Both the position numbers and the translations under genes were made by a program. A stretch of DNA of 64,000 bases from Peromyscus leucopus (Eukaryota > Chordata > Mammalia > Rodentia > Cricetidae). The stretch spans positions 61,493,660 to 61,557,659 of the forward strand of contig NC_051079.1 of the NCBI RefSeq assembly GCF_004664715.2. The letters are read 5' to 3'. This document shows positions 1 through 11,929 of the stretch, piece by piece (the first letter of the stretch is position 1; each line of letters begins with the position of its first letter). The notes beneath the pieces are model-generated. The model was given only the letters and a program-made list of their open reading frames with translations, did not search any database and was not told where the DNA came from.

Positions 1-164
1 GGTACTTGTCCAGCACCACTCCTGCCTATCACCATGCTCCTCACCATGATGAAAATGGACTAAACCTCTGAAACTGTAAGCAAGGCCCCAGTGAAATGCT
101 TTCTCTTATAAGAATTGTCTTGGTCATGGTGTCTCTTCATTGTAACAGAACACTGACTGAGACG
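1..164 (+). mobile_element. 3' part of a rodent interspersed repeat (same family as 21003-21337)
   Basis: The stretch ending TTGGTCATGGTGTCTCTTC and the preceding CTCTGAAACTGTAAGCAAG match the element at 21003-21337 almost base for base. The window edge cuts the 5' part. I recognise the family as common in muroid genomes but do not name it. Confidence 0.75.
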
Positions 165-621
165 GGGCATTTCGCATTCCATCTGTAACATTTGGTATGC
201 ATCTTACACTTATAGGAGAATGGGATCAGAACATGGTACTTCCAAGTATGGCACTCTGGCATAATGATGATTTTTGAGCTGAAGGCAAATGAAATACAGC
301 AAACAATGAAGGAAAACAACAATTTGAGTTATTCATTGGTTAATTTATCTCCTAAGTGTAACATGCTTCACAGGCTCACCAACTTTTCTCCTGTTACTTT
401 GTCTTCTAGGTTTAATTTCTAGGGCTCTAGCCATAAAATCTAGGAATGTGGAGGAAAGGGTGTTTCCCTCCTTAAATGACACATCTTTACATACAGACTA
501 GACGCACTCTGCACATGCTTGGCAGTCAGGTGTGGCCAGTGGTCATTGGATTGGACAGTGAGTCTGGGAGCTTCCATTAGGAGGCATTTCAAAATGGCAG
601 ATATTGATGTGAAGGCAGGCA

Positions 622-780
622 GGGGTCAGAGAGACGGCTCAGTGGTTAAGGGCCCTTGCTACTCTTCAGGGGACCCAGGTTTGATGACTAGCATCCATAT
701 GGTGGCCTGAAACCATCTGTAACTCTAGTTCCAGGGGGCCCCAGGCATGCATACGGTACACAAAGAGGGCAGGCAGGCAG
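622..780 (+). mobile_element. B2-type SINE
   Basis: The tRNA-derived head (GAGACGGCTCAGTGGTTAAG) and the downstream ATGGTGGCCTGAAACCATCTGTAA are typical of rodent B2. There is no long A-tail, so the copy is moderately old. Confidence 0.8.
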
Positions 781-890
781 AGAAAGGCCTTAGTTTCTTC
801 ATATTGTAGATCTAGTTCTAAGCCATGATGCCACACATGGAGTCCATGGCATATTGGGGGTGGGGAGGGCATGGGTGATTTTTGAGCCCT

Positions 891-995
891 CCTGCTGGAC
901 CTGCATGATGTCCTGCTGGACCTGCATGATGTCCTGCTGGACCTGCATGATGTCCTGCTGGACCTGCATGATGTCCTGCTGGACCTGCAAGATGT
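891..995. repeat. 21-bp minisatellite, five copies
   Basis: Five head-to-tail units of 21 bases (CCTGCTGGACCTGCATGATG plus T) run from 891. The first four are identical and the last has one change (CATGATG to CAAGATG). Such uniformity suggests recent expansion and likely length polymorphism. Confidence 0.95.
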
Positions 996-1214
996 CCCTA
1001 CTTCCTTCCCCTTCCCTGAGGCTGCTCTGAAACCTCTGTGAGGGAGAAATGGAATGGGAAGTGAGAAGGGCAGGGTCCTATGGGTGCAGTTTGCCCTGGC
1101 AAAAGTTGTCTTTTCTCTCCCAGAAGATGATTTGGTTCAGGACTCGGCAGACTTGACAGTGAAGGAGTGAGGCTTGGAGTCCAAGCCGAGGTTGTTGTTG
1201 TTGTTGTTTGATTT

Positions 1215-1790
1215 TGTTTTAATTCTTTTGGAATATATTTTTATTTTATGTTTATAAGCATTTATGTGCACGCATGTATGTGCACCACATGTGTGCCTGG
1301 TGCCTGCAGAGGTCAGAAGAGGGCATCAGATCTTCTGGAACTAGAGTTACAGATGGTTATGAGCCACTATGTGTGGAGGCACACAGAGGTTTCCTAGTGG
1401 GATCTGAGCTTGCTTTACCCAGCAGGGCTGCATTAGGGGAATGGCTTGACCATGTGCATGTTTACCAGGTGGCTGGAAGGGTCTACACTTGGCTGTGCTA
1501 GGGGGAGGTCTTTTGCTCCACCCCTTGGCATTCCTATAAAAACCCCTTTTGAAGAGACAGAAGGGGCCTGTGGATGTAGATCCAGGCCCTTCTGAGGCTA
1601 TCCTGTGTTCTGTTTTCTCTCCCCTCTATCTTTCTATCTAAATATTCCTCATTCCTCCTTCAAGAGTACCCTATGGAAAAAGTGGGAGCAGGTCTCCCAC
1701 AACTATGTAGGTACAGCAAACAGAACCTGGGTCCTCTGAAAGAGCAACAGGTACTATTAACTGCTAACCTCTGTCTCCAAACCATGACAT
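1215..1790 (-). mobile_element. B2-type SINE split by a solo LTR
   Basis: The left part (about 1215-1371) has AGAGGTCAGAAGAGGGCATC and GGTTATGAGCCACTATG. The right part (1708-1790) continues with GAACCTGGGTCCTCTGAAAG. Together they form one reverse-oriented B2. The break is exactly at the LTR at 1372-1701. Confidence 0.8.
1372..1701 (+). mobile_element. Solo LTR with perfect 6-bp target duplication
   Basis: The 330-bp element starts TGTGGAGG and ends TCTCCCACA, so its ends are a near-perfect inverted repeat beginning TG and ending CA. It is flanked by ACTATG on both sides (1366-1371 and 1702-1707). A TATA box (TATAAAAA, 1535-1542) lies where an LTR promoter would be. A six-base duplication is usual for class II (ERVK-like) retroviruses. 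No internal viral region is present, so this is the product of LTR-LTR recombination. Confidence 0.9.
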
Positions 1791-1969
1791 TGTTCTTGAG
1801 AGGGGTAATAATCAAGTAGATATCTCACAAAATGACCTAGAGAGATGGGATAGCTAGAAAGCCCTAGGTTAAGGACCACACGGTTGGAAGAGTGTTGATG
1901 GTGGCAGGAGGAGGTAAGTATAGCATGTGGCTGTCAACAGAATTTACAAGAGCTCAGACGTTCACTGTA

Positions 1970-2335
1970 TATGGTGGTTGGAATGAGAAATGTCTCCCAT
2001 AAGCTCATGTATTTGAACACTTTGTTCCTAGCTGGTGGCGCTGTTGGGGAAGATTATAAAACCTTTGGGATGCACCTGCTGGAGGAAGTATGTGGTTGGG
2101 GACTGGCTTTGAGGTTCTAGCTTCATTCCACTTCCTGCTTATTCACTCTGCCATTAGCACTTGGTGAAGATGTGATCTCTCAGCTTCCTGCCCCAGCCAG
2201 CCACCTGCTGCCCTGACTCCCCTACCCTTATGGACCCATAACGGACCTGAAAACCAAAATAAACTCTCTTCTATGAGTTGTTCTGGCTATGAAATTTTTA
2301 TCGCAGCAACAGAAAAGGGTCTGGTATACTGTGCT
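1970..2335 (+). mobile_element. Rodent interspersed repeat (relative of 20235-20625)
   Basis: The copy runs from GGTGGTTGGAATGAGAAATG through CTCATGTATTTGAACAC to ATCGCAGCAACAGAAAAGG. The copy at 20235-20625 has the same order of blocks. The family is common in rodents; I do not assign a name. Confidence 0.65.
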
Positions 2336-3145
2336 CTGAAACTTTTGCTCTTGGAATAAAAGGAATTTTTACAGGTAACCTAAACTGCAGAAGAAGATAG
2401 CAAAGGAATCAGGAACTTTCAGATTAGCCCTGAGTCTCCTGGGATGCCTTCAGATGCCAGTGAAAGAAACTGATGAAGACTGGCTTTCTCATAAGAGTAT
2501 TTGTTGTCTTAACAAAAACCTGCAAATGTGCGCCTCGAGGGCTGACTCAGCAACATGTATGACGTCATGATTGACTTGGGCTCTTTCCATCCCTTCTTCA
2601 TTCCCTTGGTCTGCTTAGTTTTTTCTCCTCTGGGTTACTGCCTCATGATCTCAAGAAGGTCGCTCCAGTTCCGGCACATCATACGGTTTAAACAAGGAAA
2701 GCAGATGGTGAGAAGTTTTCTTCTGGTGAGGCCCTTTTAACTTGAGTATTGAAAAGTTTCTCAGAAACCATCTTTTGATATCTTGCTAGGCTGGGTCACA
2801 TGCTTCGGATTACTCCCAAGGAAGCTGAGAAAGCCACTTTTCAGCTTCTAGGGAAGGAGAGAGGCAAGAGAGAGGGTACAAAACTTGGCTTTTGGATGGC
2901 CAATTACAGTTAATGTCCCTAATCCCAAGGCCAAGCACCATGTTGTAGAAAAAAGGATACAAAGGTCACACTTAGGAGCTACCAGCTTCTTATGGGACCT
3001 TGCATCTGTCACTGCCTCTCTATGGGTAGGGGGATCTTTTTTACCTTCAGCAGTCCAAACTTTATTTTAAAGTCCTTGCAGGTGGCGAATGAGCTGTTCA
3101 GTGGTGCTGGTATTATTATTACTATTCATTATTATTATTATTTTG

Positions 3146-3292
3146 TTTTTTGAGATAAGGTCTCTTTGTGTAGCTCTGGCTGTCTTGGAACTCACTATGT
3201 AGGCCAGGCTGGCCTTGAACTCACAGAGATCCACCTGCCTCTGCCTCCTGAGTGCTAGGATTAAAGATGTGTACCACCACCACCACCCGACT
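3146..3292 (-). mobile_element. B1 SINE
   Basis: This is a reverse-oriented 7SL-derived B1: AGGCCAGGCTGGCCTTGAAC, then AGTGCTAGGATTAAAG and a CCACCACCACC end. A poly(T)-like ATT/TTG run lies at the tail side (3115-3150). Confidence 0.9.
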
Positions 3293-3571
3293 CTGTGGTA
3301 GTATTTTTAATTTAAAGAGACCTCGTTGGTAAAGGCATCTGTGGCTCTTCCTTGTGGAGGGATAAGCTCCCCTGTTCACAGACTGATGGAAGGTGACTTG
3401 TAATGGCTGCCTCCTGGCTCTGGTTTCTGAGTTCTTTTTCCAGGGAGGACAGCAGCAGGCTCGAGAAAGCTGAAGAAAAAGACTGTTTTTCTGAGCTAGG
3501 CTGAAGGCACTCCTCTTAAAACGGAGGACTCTCTGGCTCAGGGGGAGCTGCAGAGGAGATTGTGTACTCAT

Positions 3572-3622
3572 ATTTTGGGTTGTGAGCCTAGCCTTTAACG
3601 GCTGAGGCATCTCTCCAGCCTG
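3572..3622 (-). mobile_element. B2-type SINE fragment
   Basis: GGTTGTGAGCCTAGCC followed by GGCTGAGGCATCTCTCCAGC is the head end of a B2-like element in reverse orientation. Only about 50 bases remain. Confidence 0.6.
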
Positions 3623-4304
3623 TGTAGCCATCTTTTACATGACATTCATTGCTTCCCCAGGCAGCTTCCCCTGGCTCTGTGGTCCAGATGAAGGCCTTAT
3701 ACAACATTTCCTAGAGCCCTGTCCTCAGTTCAGTTCATGCAGTAACAAAGACTGACCCCCACCCCTCCATACACACACCTGAGTCTTCAATCTGTATCCC
3801 CCCAACACAGAACATAATTCATCAGTGTTGGTCAGGACTGAACCCTGAGCTGGTTACTATGTTAAGTGTGGCAGGGATGTACAATGATAGCCCAGCCCAG
3901 TCCTGAATGCAGGACCCTTCTCTGGGGGGGGGGGGGGGAGGATGAGGGTAGCAGGTGTTTTGGACTGGGTAAATACCCCAAAGGCTGGTGTCTTTGTGGT
4001 CAATTTTTGTTTTTAAACGGGTAAGCGATGCTCAGATATTTGATCTAATGCTGTTCTAGGTGTTGATGTGAGAGTATTTTTGCAACGGATTCATGTTTTG
4101 ATTATTGGATTTTAGGTCAAGTAGGTTATTTTCAACATTATGGTTGGGCCCTATCAAAGTTTACATTGATCAAAATAGTGACTTCCTCCTGCCAGCAGAG
4201 GGCCTTCCTACACAATCCTCAACATCGGCGCTTCCAGGTTTCTAGCCTGCTGCACATTCTTGGAGATATAAACTGTGCTAGTCTCCATAATTCCTTAAAT
4301 TAAA

Positions 4305-4509
4305 TAAATCGAGATGTCTCAGCAGATAGAGGCCCATGTTGTGCACAGGCAGGCCTGGTGACCTGAATTCAATCCTCACAGCTCATCTAAAGGGGGGGGG
4401 GAGAATCAGCTCCACAAAGTTGTCCTCTGGCCTCCAGCCTCTGCACCCATGCCTCCCACCACATCATGTACATACGAACAACTCTCTCTTTCTCTCTCTC
4501 TCTCTCTTA
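4305..4509 (+). mobile_element. tRNA-derived SINE (B2/B3-like) with CT tail
   Basis: GAGATGTCTCAGCAGATAG, then GTGACCTGAATTCAATCC and AAAGTTGTCCTCTGGCC, are blocks of a B2/B3-like SINE. A run of ten G (about 4392-4401) interrupts it, and a CT-repeat (4485-4507) follows. Confidence 0.6.
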
Positions 4510-5956
4510 TTAATTTTGATTGTGTTTCTTTTTCTGAGGAATCCTGACCAGTACATCCTTGTGGCCTAGACAAACTGACACTTCAGATGAACCATTATAT
4601 CCTTTAGTCACACCTGTGGGAGCCTGTTGGCGAGAGGTCACACCGTTGCCTGCCTTTCTGCTTCCAGCCCTGGGCTGGTGGCACTGCGCACACCTCTCCT
4701 GATCTGATCTGAGGGTTGGAGCTGGGATACTGCTGTTGATGTGTCTGGGATACATCATTCAGAGAGGAACGGCTGTTGATGTTCATCTCTTGCCTTGCCT
4801 TCTCAGGGGGCCAACATGCAGAGCTTCACAGCCAGGGATCCCATTGGCTTCAAATCTTGGATCCTTCAGCTCTACTACAGAACAGCTCTGGGGTAGCTGG
4901 AAGCAATTGCTTCCCAAAGCATCCCATTATGCCCCAGGGGTAATAACCATGATAACAGAATGAGCATTGGGGTAGCTTGTAAATCCATCAACAGGTTCAG
5001 CTTTCATAAACAGGGCACAAGTTAATAAGAAAAGGAATCCCAGAATTGCTTTGCCTCAGCATGTGTACTTTGCATTATTATATTTTAATAATGCAATATA
5101 TGCTTAAAAGTATGTAGGCACATGGGACCAAACAGGATCACTAATAATTTAATAACATACTGCCTCTGCTTAGCTGTATTTTCCATATAAGGTAAAAGCT
5201 CCATATAAGTTTGAAATTGCAGGAGACACAAATGTATTCAATGTCGCTTTGCAGTAAAGGGTAACTCAGCAGGCTTTGGTTGCTCAAAGCCTGCACATTC
5301 CTAACAAAGTCTAGTATCTAGGAGGACTGGTCCTTGACTGGCTCCTGAGATAACTTCTGAGCCTTTGGAATACATAGTGTCTTGATAAGAGTTCCATGAT
5401 CCTCCAAGGCTGGGGCATCGGGTTTGATCTCAGGGGAGGAGGCGTCTGGAGATCAAGCAGCTAGGGTCAGTCTCCTTGGCACTGTGCAACCATGTGACTA
5501 ATCATGCCCCATAACCATCTTAGGCCCCAAGGCTCAGGTGGGATACCCTGGTAAACAATATGTTACCATGGGTCATTCTATGTCATTGCTGGGACTCTTA
5601 AGCACATCAATAGGTGGCTGGCCTCGGAGGGGACACCTGGAAGCTTGTTGCTGGCTCCTTCTATATGTCATTGATGTGTCTTTTTGCTTGTGAATTCAGA
5701 TCTGTATCTGCCCACTGTAACAAACCATAACTACAAATGTTTCAGCTTTTCTGAGCACTTTAAGTCCTTACAGTAAATCATTAAGTCTAAAGGAGGTCTT
5801 GGAGACTCCTAAAACAGTCTCTCAGCTCAAGGAAAGATAGCAAGAAAGGTACTGTCTAGGAATGTCAGCCATAAGATATCAATAATGTGGGAACTGGAAC
5901 TGGACCTCTGCGGGAATCACCATGGGGGAACTTTGAAGATCTTCCACTTGGACCTC

Positions 5957-6553
5957 TGTTGTGGGATATTGGATCACACTGTGAACCCTGAATTTGCATT
6001 AAATAAAACCTCAGGCCAGGAGGCTGAGCCAGCAACTAGGTGACAAGAAGTGGCCATAGAGAGTTAGAGGGAGTCTGGAAAACAAATAGAGAAATACACA
6101 GAAAGTAACCTCTTTTGGTTTGGGATGGATGAAGAGATGTTCTCTTGCTGGGTCGCTGGCTAAGGAGGAAGGTTAGCTGGTGGCTTCTCAGTTCCTCTGA
6201 GCAAATAAATCAAAAATACTATAAGCCCTAAAATCGACCCACCAAATCCCAACACCGCTAGACAACCCGAGCACCCACTAACAACTAAGCATAGACCGCT
6301 GGCAGGTTTTCACCCCTGCATCTGACTCCTGAATCTTTATTGGTAAAACAGAACCATTAGAGACTTAGTTAAAAACTCCATTTGGCTGCAGACACAGAGG
6401 TGGTTCCAGTGGGATGCAGAAGTCCCGGCAGGCCTCTGCCTGAGTAACTGGGCAGTTATTGCGGAGCCGAAGTCAGTAGCTGGAACAGTAAATTCAGGTG
6501 CAGCCGCTATGCTGACAATAAAACCATAGACCTCAGAGAGCTTATTTCCCACA
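5957..6553 (+). mobile_element. Possible LTR remnant
   Basis: The segment starts TGTTGTGGGATATTGG and has an early AATAAA (about 6001-6006), features I associate with rodent LTRs. One end model is TTTCCCACA at 6553. Another ends near 6528, where GACCTC follows and also precedes 5957. The two models disagree, so the limits and even the identity are uncertain. Confidence 0.3.
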
Positions 6554-7899
6554 CCTACCCACCCAAACTATAGAATTGTTGGTGGCAGATCTTCTTCCCC
6601 GCTCCTTACTCCCAAAGTGCCTAGTGTGGTACCCTGTAGTGTGGATGGTGCAGACTGCCCTGCTACTAGGGGTCTGGGCTGCTAAATGACCCATCGCTGG
6701 CTCCAAGAGAGTCCTTGGCTGAATGGAGCTGACACAGAGGCCAAAAGGCCATCATCCACTTTTCCTAAAGGGGAGGGGGGGCATTTCTGTGGTGAAGTTT
6801 ATAATCCAGAGTTCTCCATGGGGTCAGGCAGAAGCGGTTGCTGGTTCAAGCCACATCTTTGTGTATTCTTTCCAAGCTCCATCTGTTTCCTGTATCAGCT
6901 ATCTTCTTAGATCATTCATTCCCCTTTATAAATCACTTGTCTAGGAACCCCATCTCCAGGACTGATTGGAAGAGCCGTCCTAGGTCAATGATAGTCAAAT
7001 TCTCATTGGCCATTGAAATCTCCACCATGTCAATGGAGCACAAAACACAGACCACAACATTCTTGTTTCTAAATTTCTTGAAGCTCTATCTCAAGTCTGC
7101 GCTCATGAACTAAAGGGGAGAAAACAGACCAGTTGTATCTATAGCAGTTCTAGGAGGCAGAGGGTAAAACAAATTCTCATCATACAGTCCTCTTTGCTAC
7201 AGCACTACCTACCTGTCCACAGCTGTCACAGAAGCCTGAGCAGGCTGCTGTGGAGGCAGGCTGAAGAACCAACATGATCCCATTAGAGGGACCTTGAGGC
7301 TAGTATCATTTCAGTGTTGAGATGGCTTTTTGGTTCAGAGTGGGAACAGCCAATTCCTCCTAATGAACTGGAATTCAGTCCAGAGTTTAGATGAGCCGCT
7401 TGGTTAAGCCTGGTGCCAAGGAGACTAATGTCACAGATGTGGTCCATCGGTAGATTGTATTTGGTTTCCTGGATTGTACCTGATTGTACCTGGAACCTTG
7501 CTACATTCTATTGCCATTTTTTACCTGGCCATTGGATGCTAAGAGGCACGAAGGTGTAGGGACATTCACCCATAGGAGAGCTGAGAACATGCAAAGAGAA
7601 AGGCAGGCAGTGAAGGAGTGCTTTGAACTCCAAGACCTGGAGCATCAAGCTCCAGATGGGATTGTAGCCATCTTTGTGATGTTCTTAATGCCATTTAGCT
7701 TTACCACCCAATGGCCCAGATAGATGTCTAGCAAGAACATAGAGCTGCTTCATTTAAGGAGAGACCTGTTGGCTGCCTCTGAAACAAAGACTCCATTAGT
7801 TTGATATGAACACTTCCCAACAGTAGCTTGGATGGCTGATACCAGATTAATGAGAGTACAGGCAGGATACTGATGATAGGCTTAGTATGTCTAGGAGAT

Positions 7900-8012
7900 C
7901 GGCATGGTGATGCTCACCTTTAGCATGCTCCATGCAGAGGCTTGCATATCTCTAAGTTCCAGCCTACCAGGGCTACGTAGTGAGATCTTGTTTCAACAAC
8001 AACAACAACAGA
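7900..8012 (+). mobile_element. Diverged B1-like SINE with CAA-rich tail
   Basis: GGCATGGTGATGCTCACC, CAGCCTACCAGGGCTACG and TGAGATCTTGTTTCAACAAC correspond to the start, middle and end of a B1-type monomer. The tail is a CAA repeat. Confidence 0.65.
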
Positions 8013-8094
8013 GATAAACAACAACAAAACAAAAAAGATGGAGAAAAGAGAACTTCCTGGGGTATCTCAGGGGAACATGTTCATCTCTACACTT

Positions 8095-8440
8095 CTTTGT
8101 GTATGTAGTATATATTTGTGTTCATGTGGGTGGGTGCTTTGTGCATGTGGAATTCTGTGTCTTTGCACGTGGAAGCCAACGGTCAATGTTGGGTGTCTTT
8201 CTCAATCTCTCTCCACCTTATTCTTTAGGTGAAGATCTCTGACTCTGGAGCTCATCTATTTGGCTAGGTTGGCTGGCCAATAATCTCTGGTCTCTGGGGA
8301 TCTCTGCCTGTCTCCACCTCCCATCCCAGTGCAGGGATTACAGATGTATGGTCTGCTTTGTCATTTAGCTGGATGCTGGGGCTGGAACTCGGGTCCTCCT
8401 GCTAACAACAGGGCTGAACCATCTCCCCAGCTCCTTCCTT
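8095..8440 (-). mobile_element. B4-type SINE
   Basis: Reverse-oriented composite SINE: GTCAATGTTGGGTGTCTTTC, GCTGGCCAATAATCTC, GTGCAGGGATTACAG and the tRNA-like end GGGCTGAACCATCTCCCCAG. This order (B1-like core plus tRNA-like head) is that of B4. Confidence 0.75.
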
Positions 8441-8779
8441 CTACTTCTGAAGTTCAGTTACAGCTGCTTGTCCTGAGCTCAGTCTTTATTCTTGTAGGAA
8501 GGAAAGAAGAGATCCGAGTAGTCCTAGCCAGAGCAGGTAGGGCATTGCCAGCACTAGGTGTTCTCGGCCCGTGTCCTGGATTCCCACTGTTGACACCGTA
8601 GGCGTTTGGCCCTCACCTTTCTGAGCATGCCACGTTAGCTTCCACCTGCCTGCACCTGTGTCCTCTTGCCTGTGGCCATTTGGGACCCGTTTGGATGCAG
8701 TGGAGGCCAGAGTTACTGGGGAAGTGCTCTGTCTGAGACGAAGAGTCATCAGCAAGAATCCCAAGGTTATCCACTTTGC

Positions 8780-9240
8780 TATTGAAAGACTAGGTATTGG
8801 CTTGGGACACCCCCAGACCAAGTTCTCAGCACAAAGGAGATTTATTTGTCCCAGAGGGTCAGAGGGCAGGGAATAAGAGACAGAGACAGGAGATAGAGGA
8901 TGAGGGAGAAGGGGATGCACACAAGGGAGATGGGGAAGAACATTCCCTGGAGAGGGACAAAGGACTGCCTCTGGGTAGAGAAGAGACAGATGTGGCCCAT
9001 AGGAAAACGGTGGTTTAAAAATGTAAAAGGGGAAACCCTGTGTTAGGGTGAGGTGCTTAATTTTAATTGGGCATGTTAATTAGGGCGGCCACAAGGGGGA
9101 TTTTGATTGTTGGCCTTCAATACTTTGATAGCTGGACCTGGGTAGTCAGTCTCAGGAGGAGGAAGTGGCTAAATAAGGGAGTAGACCTCAGTGGCCAGCT
9201 TTAGAAATGTAAGCTAACGGTTTTTTAGCAAGGCAGAGGG
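8780..9240 (-). mobile_element. Possible LTR-derived repeat
   Basis: TCAGCACAAAGGAGATTTAT and the purine-rich sequence after it resemble a recurrent rodent LTR-type repeat seen from its 3' end. On the minus strand this gives an AATAAA. I cannot define its ends. Confidence 0.35.
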
Positions 9241-9754
9241 GATGGGGAGGAGGGCAGGGCCTGCCAGGGCCATGTTTGCCATGCTTGGGCTGGCTAGAGT
9301 CCGCCTTCAGCTATTGAGCTGGGACTCTGCCTCCCAGAATTCCCCACACCTCTGCAAGACGCAATGGCGGCCGCCTGGGGAGGAACTTGTGCCCTCCAGT
9401 GGCTTCTCTCTCCTTCCTGTTGCTTTACCTCATCAGTGATTCCCGAGTCCCTCCCCGCAACTCCTGTGCTTGAGTCTTTACCTCAGTTTGCCTCTGAGGA
9501 AAATCCGTCTCTGCTCGAACCCTAATGCCTGTTTCTCTTTCCTCCCTCCCTCCCTGCTGTACAGACCAGGCTCCAAGTTGGGCAGAAATTATCTGTAGAC
9601 GCAGCTAATCATTTCTAAGACCTGGGGCTCCAGGCAGCTAGAGGCACTGAGGTAGAGGGTGGCCCTTCGTGATCCAGACCCATCTTTGTGTTCCATCTGC
9701 TGTTCCAGTTACAACCCCACCACGTGTACCCAGATGGGCGGCTGGGATGACGTG

Positions 9755-9895
9755 CGTCCTTGGAGGAGTATCGATTCTAGTTCCAGCTCTGCCATTTCCT
9801 CACCCGTGGCTTCAATTAACTTCTCTGCAAACTGAGGGGGTCCGAGTGGGTAACCTGTAAATCCCCATCCACTGTCCACATCCATATCTGTTAAA
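9755..9895 (+). mobile_element. MIR fragment
   Basis: CTAGTTCCAGCTCTGCCATT followed by TTAACTTCTCTGCAAACTGA is the conserved core of a MIR SINE, much diverged. Confidence 0.6.
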
Positions 9896-10258
9896 TAGTG
9901 GAGAGAGGCAGGTGACGTGTCTTGAGAGGAGATGTTTGATGCATGGTTACGAGAGGCTGTGTGACCCCTCCCCCTCTCCATGTGGAGCTTGCTGGTTTAG
10001 CAGAACCCCAGCTTTCACACTGGCTTCCCAATTGCCTGTTCTAACCATTCCAGCTGAAAGTCTGACTTTGGTGCAGGAGAAACTTGGAAGCAATACAATG
10101 GATGCTATAAAGGATTTACTAATAAACTCACTTAGGAAATTCTAAGTTATATGAAGTAGAATTTAGCTAAAGGAACGTGGCATCCAATATAACTGGAAGA
10201 TAAGTAGTGTACTAACCAGGGTGGGAATGTGTGGCTAGTAAACCATGACTAGAACGTT

Positions 10259-10373
10259 GAGGAGATCCTGGAACTCACTCTGTAGCCCAGGCTGGCCTCG
10301 AACTCACAGAGATCCACCTGGCTCTGCCTCCCTAGTGCTGGGATTAAAGGTGTGCACCACCACCGCCCAGCAA
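10259..10373 (-). mobile_element. B1 SINE
   Basis: GCCCAGGCTGGCCTCGAACT and AGTGCTGGGATTAAAGGTG are diagnostic of a reverse-oriented B1. It is 5'-truncated relative to a full 135-base copy and close to consensus. Confidence 0.9.
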
Positions 10374-11929
10374 GGCATCTTGTTTTAGGGCTCAGCAAAC
10401 TTCTGCACAGGGTCAGGTATAGAATGCCTCAGGCTTGTGGACCACATGGTCACTATTGCAACTCCTCAGCTCTGCTGCTGAGGCTTGGCAGACCAAACGA
10501 TAGCTTCGATGAGGATGGAGGGGAGAAGGGACCCTTAACCTCGGGCACAGAAATTAAGGAAGAAAAAAAAAAACCTCAGTAAACAAGATAAATATTTTAA
10601 TGCTGTTATTTCCCAAATGGAAAATTTTATTTAAAAAAGCCTCCTTAAGATAAACAAAATATCAAAAGTTCAAACACAGAATCAGGAGATATCTGAATGC
10701 ATGTATGCAGTTATGTTTCAGTAAAACCCTTTGGCATGTAGGGGAGTTTGCTGTCTCATATCACAGTCCTCGTGGGGCCCTTTCAGGAAGTGTTCATCTT
10801 AGCATCATGTGGCTAGGTTTAATTGTGACCTATTCCTTTTGGGGTCCCTTTCCCCCTTCTCTTAGTTCTTCTTTGGTGCTCTTTGGGCTGGTCATCTCCC
10901 TCTGTTTTCCTATCCCTACTACATTCTAAAACATTTTAATAGCTCAGGCCTCCAATTGGACATAGAAGTTTCTCTAACAAGAACACTTCAACAAGGTTTC
11001 TGTCCTGACTGTGGGCTCTGTCTTCACTCACACCACCTAGGTAGGGAGACATCCCTGGCGGCTGCCTGAAGCTCTGCATAATACCCAGTCCCATACACAA
11101 ACACTAAGATAACAGGAGCGTTCATGACCAAGACAGTTACAGAAGTGACCAAGAGGGTCAGTGAAGTGAAGATACTTGACAAAGGATGATTTGGGTCCCA
11201 GTGGGGGCACAGTGGAACCATGTGAGCCTTCACTGTGCTCTAGAACGGTGTGGAATGTAAAACCAATGAACCGTGTATTTCTGGACTCCTCTAGTAACTA
11301 CCTTCAGACTGCAGTTGACTGAGCACTAACCAGAACAGCGGGTAAGGGGCACCGCGGCACACTTGGCAGGTGGTTTGGAGAGAATCTGATAAACGGCTCA
11401 TAAGGCCGCTCATCTAGGCAGAGGTGCATTTCAATAGCCGCGTGTTCTACCCAAAGAGCCTTCCTGAGAAGTCAAACAGAAACAAAACTTGAAAACTCCG
11501 TGGTCTGTTATTTGTTGGGTAATGGATGAAGCCAGGGCTCATATTGACATAGGTGTTACGAAGCAGTCAGCTTCAGATGGATGCAGCCTTAGGTCGGTAC
11601 CTGGGATGGGTGTGGCTCAGGTGGCTATCTGAGACAGGTTGTCTCTGCAGTTTCATGATGTTGAGACCTCCTATGACAATAAGGAAGGACCAAGCCCTAT
11701 CAGAGATTTGGAGGTGACACCAAGATAGAAATCCACAGTTAATTCTGGAGTCATTTCCTGATCTCACGTTTGTGGATTCTCCCCTTTCAGACCCCACCCC
11801 CACCCCATCCTCACCCCTCCAAACACTGGCCTTCCTGGTGAAGGGAGAGGCCAATGAGGCTCTCATGACTCAACCATGGTAAAAGACAGGGTCAGATAAG
11901 ATGCCAATTAAAATGACAACTCATGATGA

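Larger units (their letters stand above)
1..11929. other. Intergenic region downstream of Mapk4
   Basis: No coding exon is recognisable on either strand. Open frames here are short and do not resemble known proteins. Repeats are listed separately. Stretches in which I see nothing beyond unique-looking DNA are 165-620, 1000-1210, 1790-1970, 2340-3140, 3625-4300, 4510-5950, 6555-7900, 9240-9750, 9900-10255 and 10375-11929. Human synteny would place the gene MRO downstream of MAPK4, but no exon of it was recognised here. Confidence 0.7.

Noticed and set aside
5957..6553. A second complete LTR with its own target duplication
   Set aside because: Two incompatible end models exist (GACCTC on both sides, or TGTGGGA/TCCCACA inverted ends), so I keep it only as a possible remnant.
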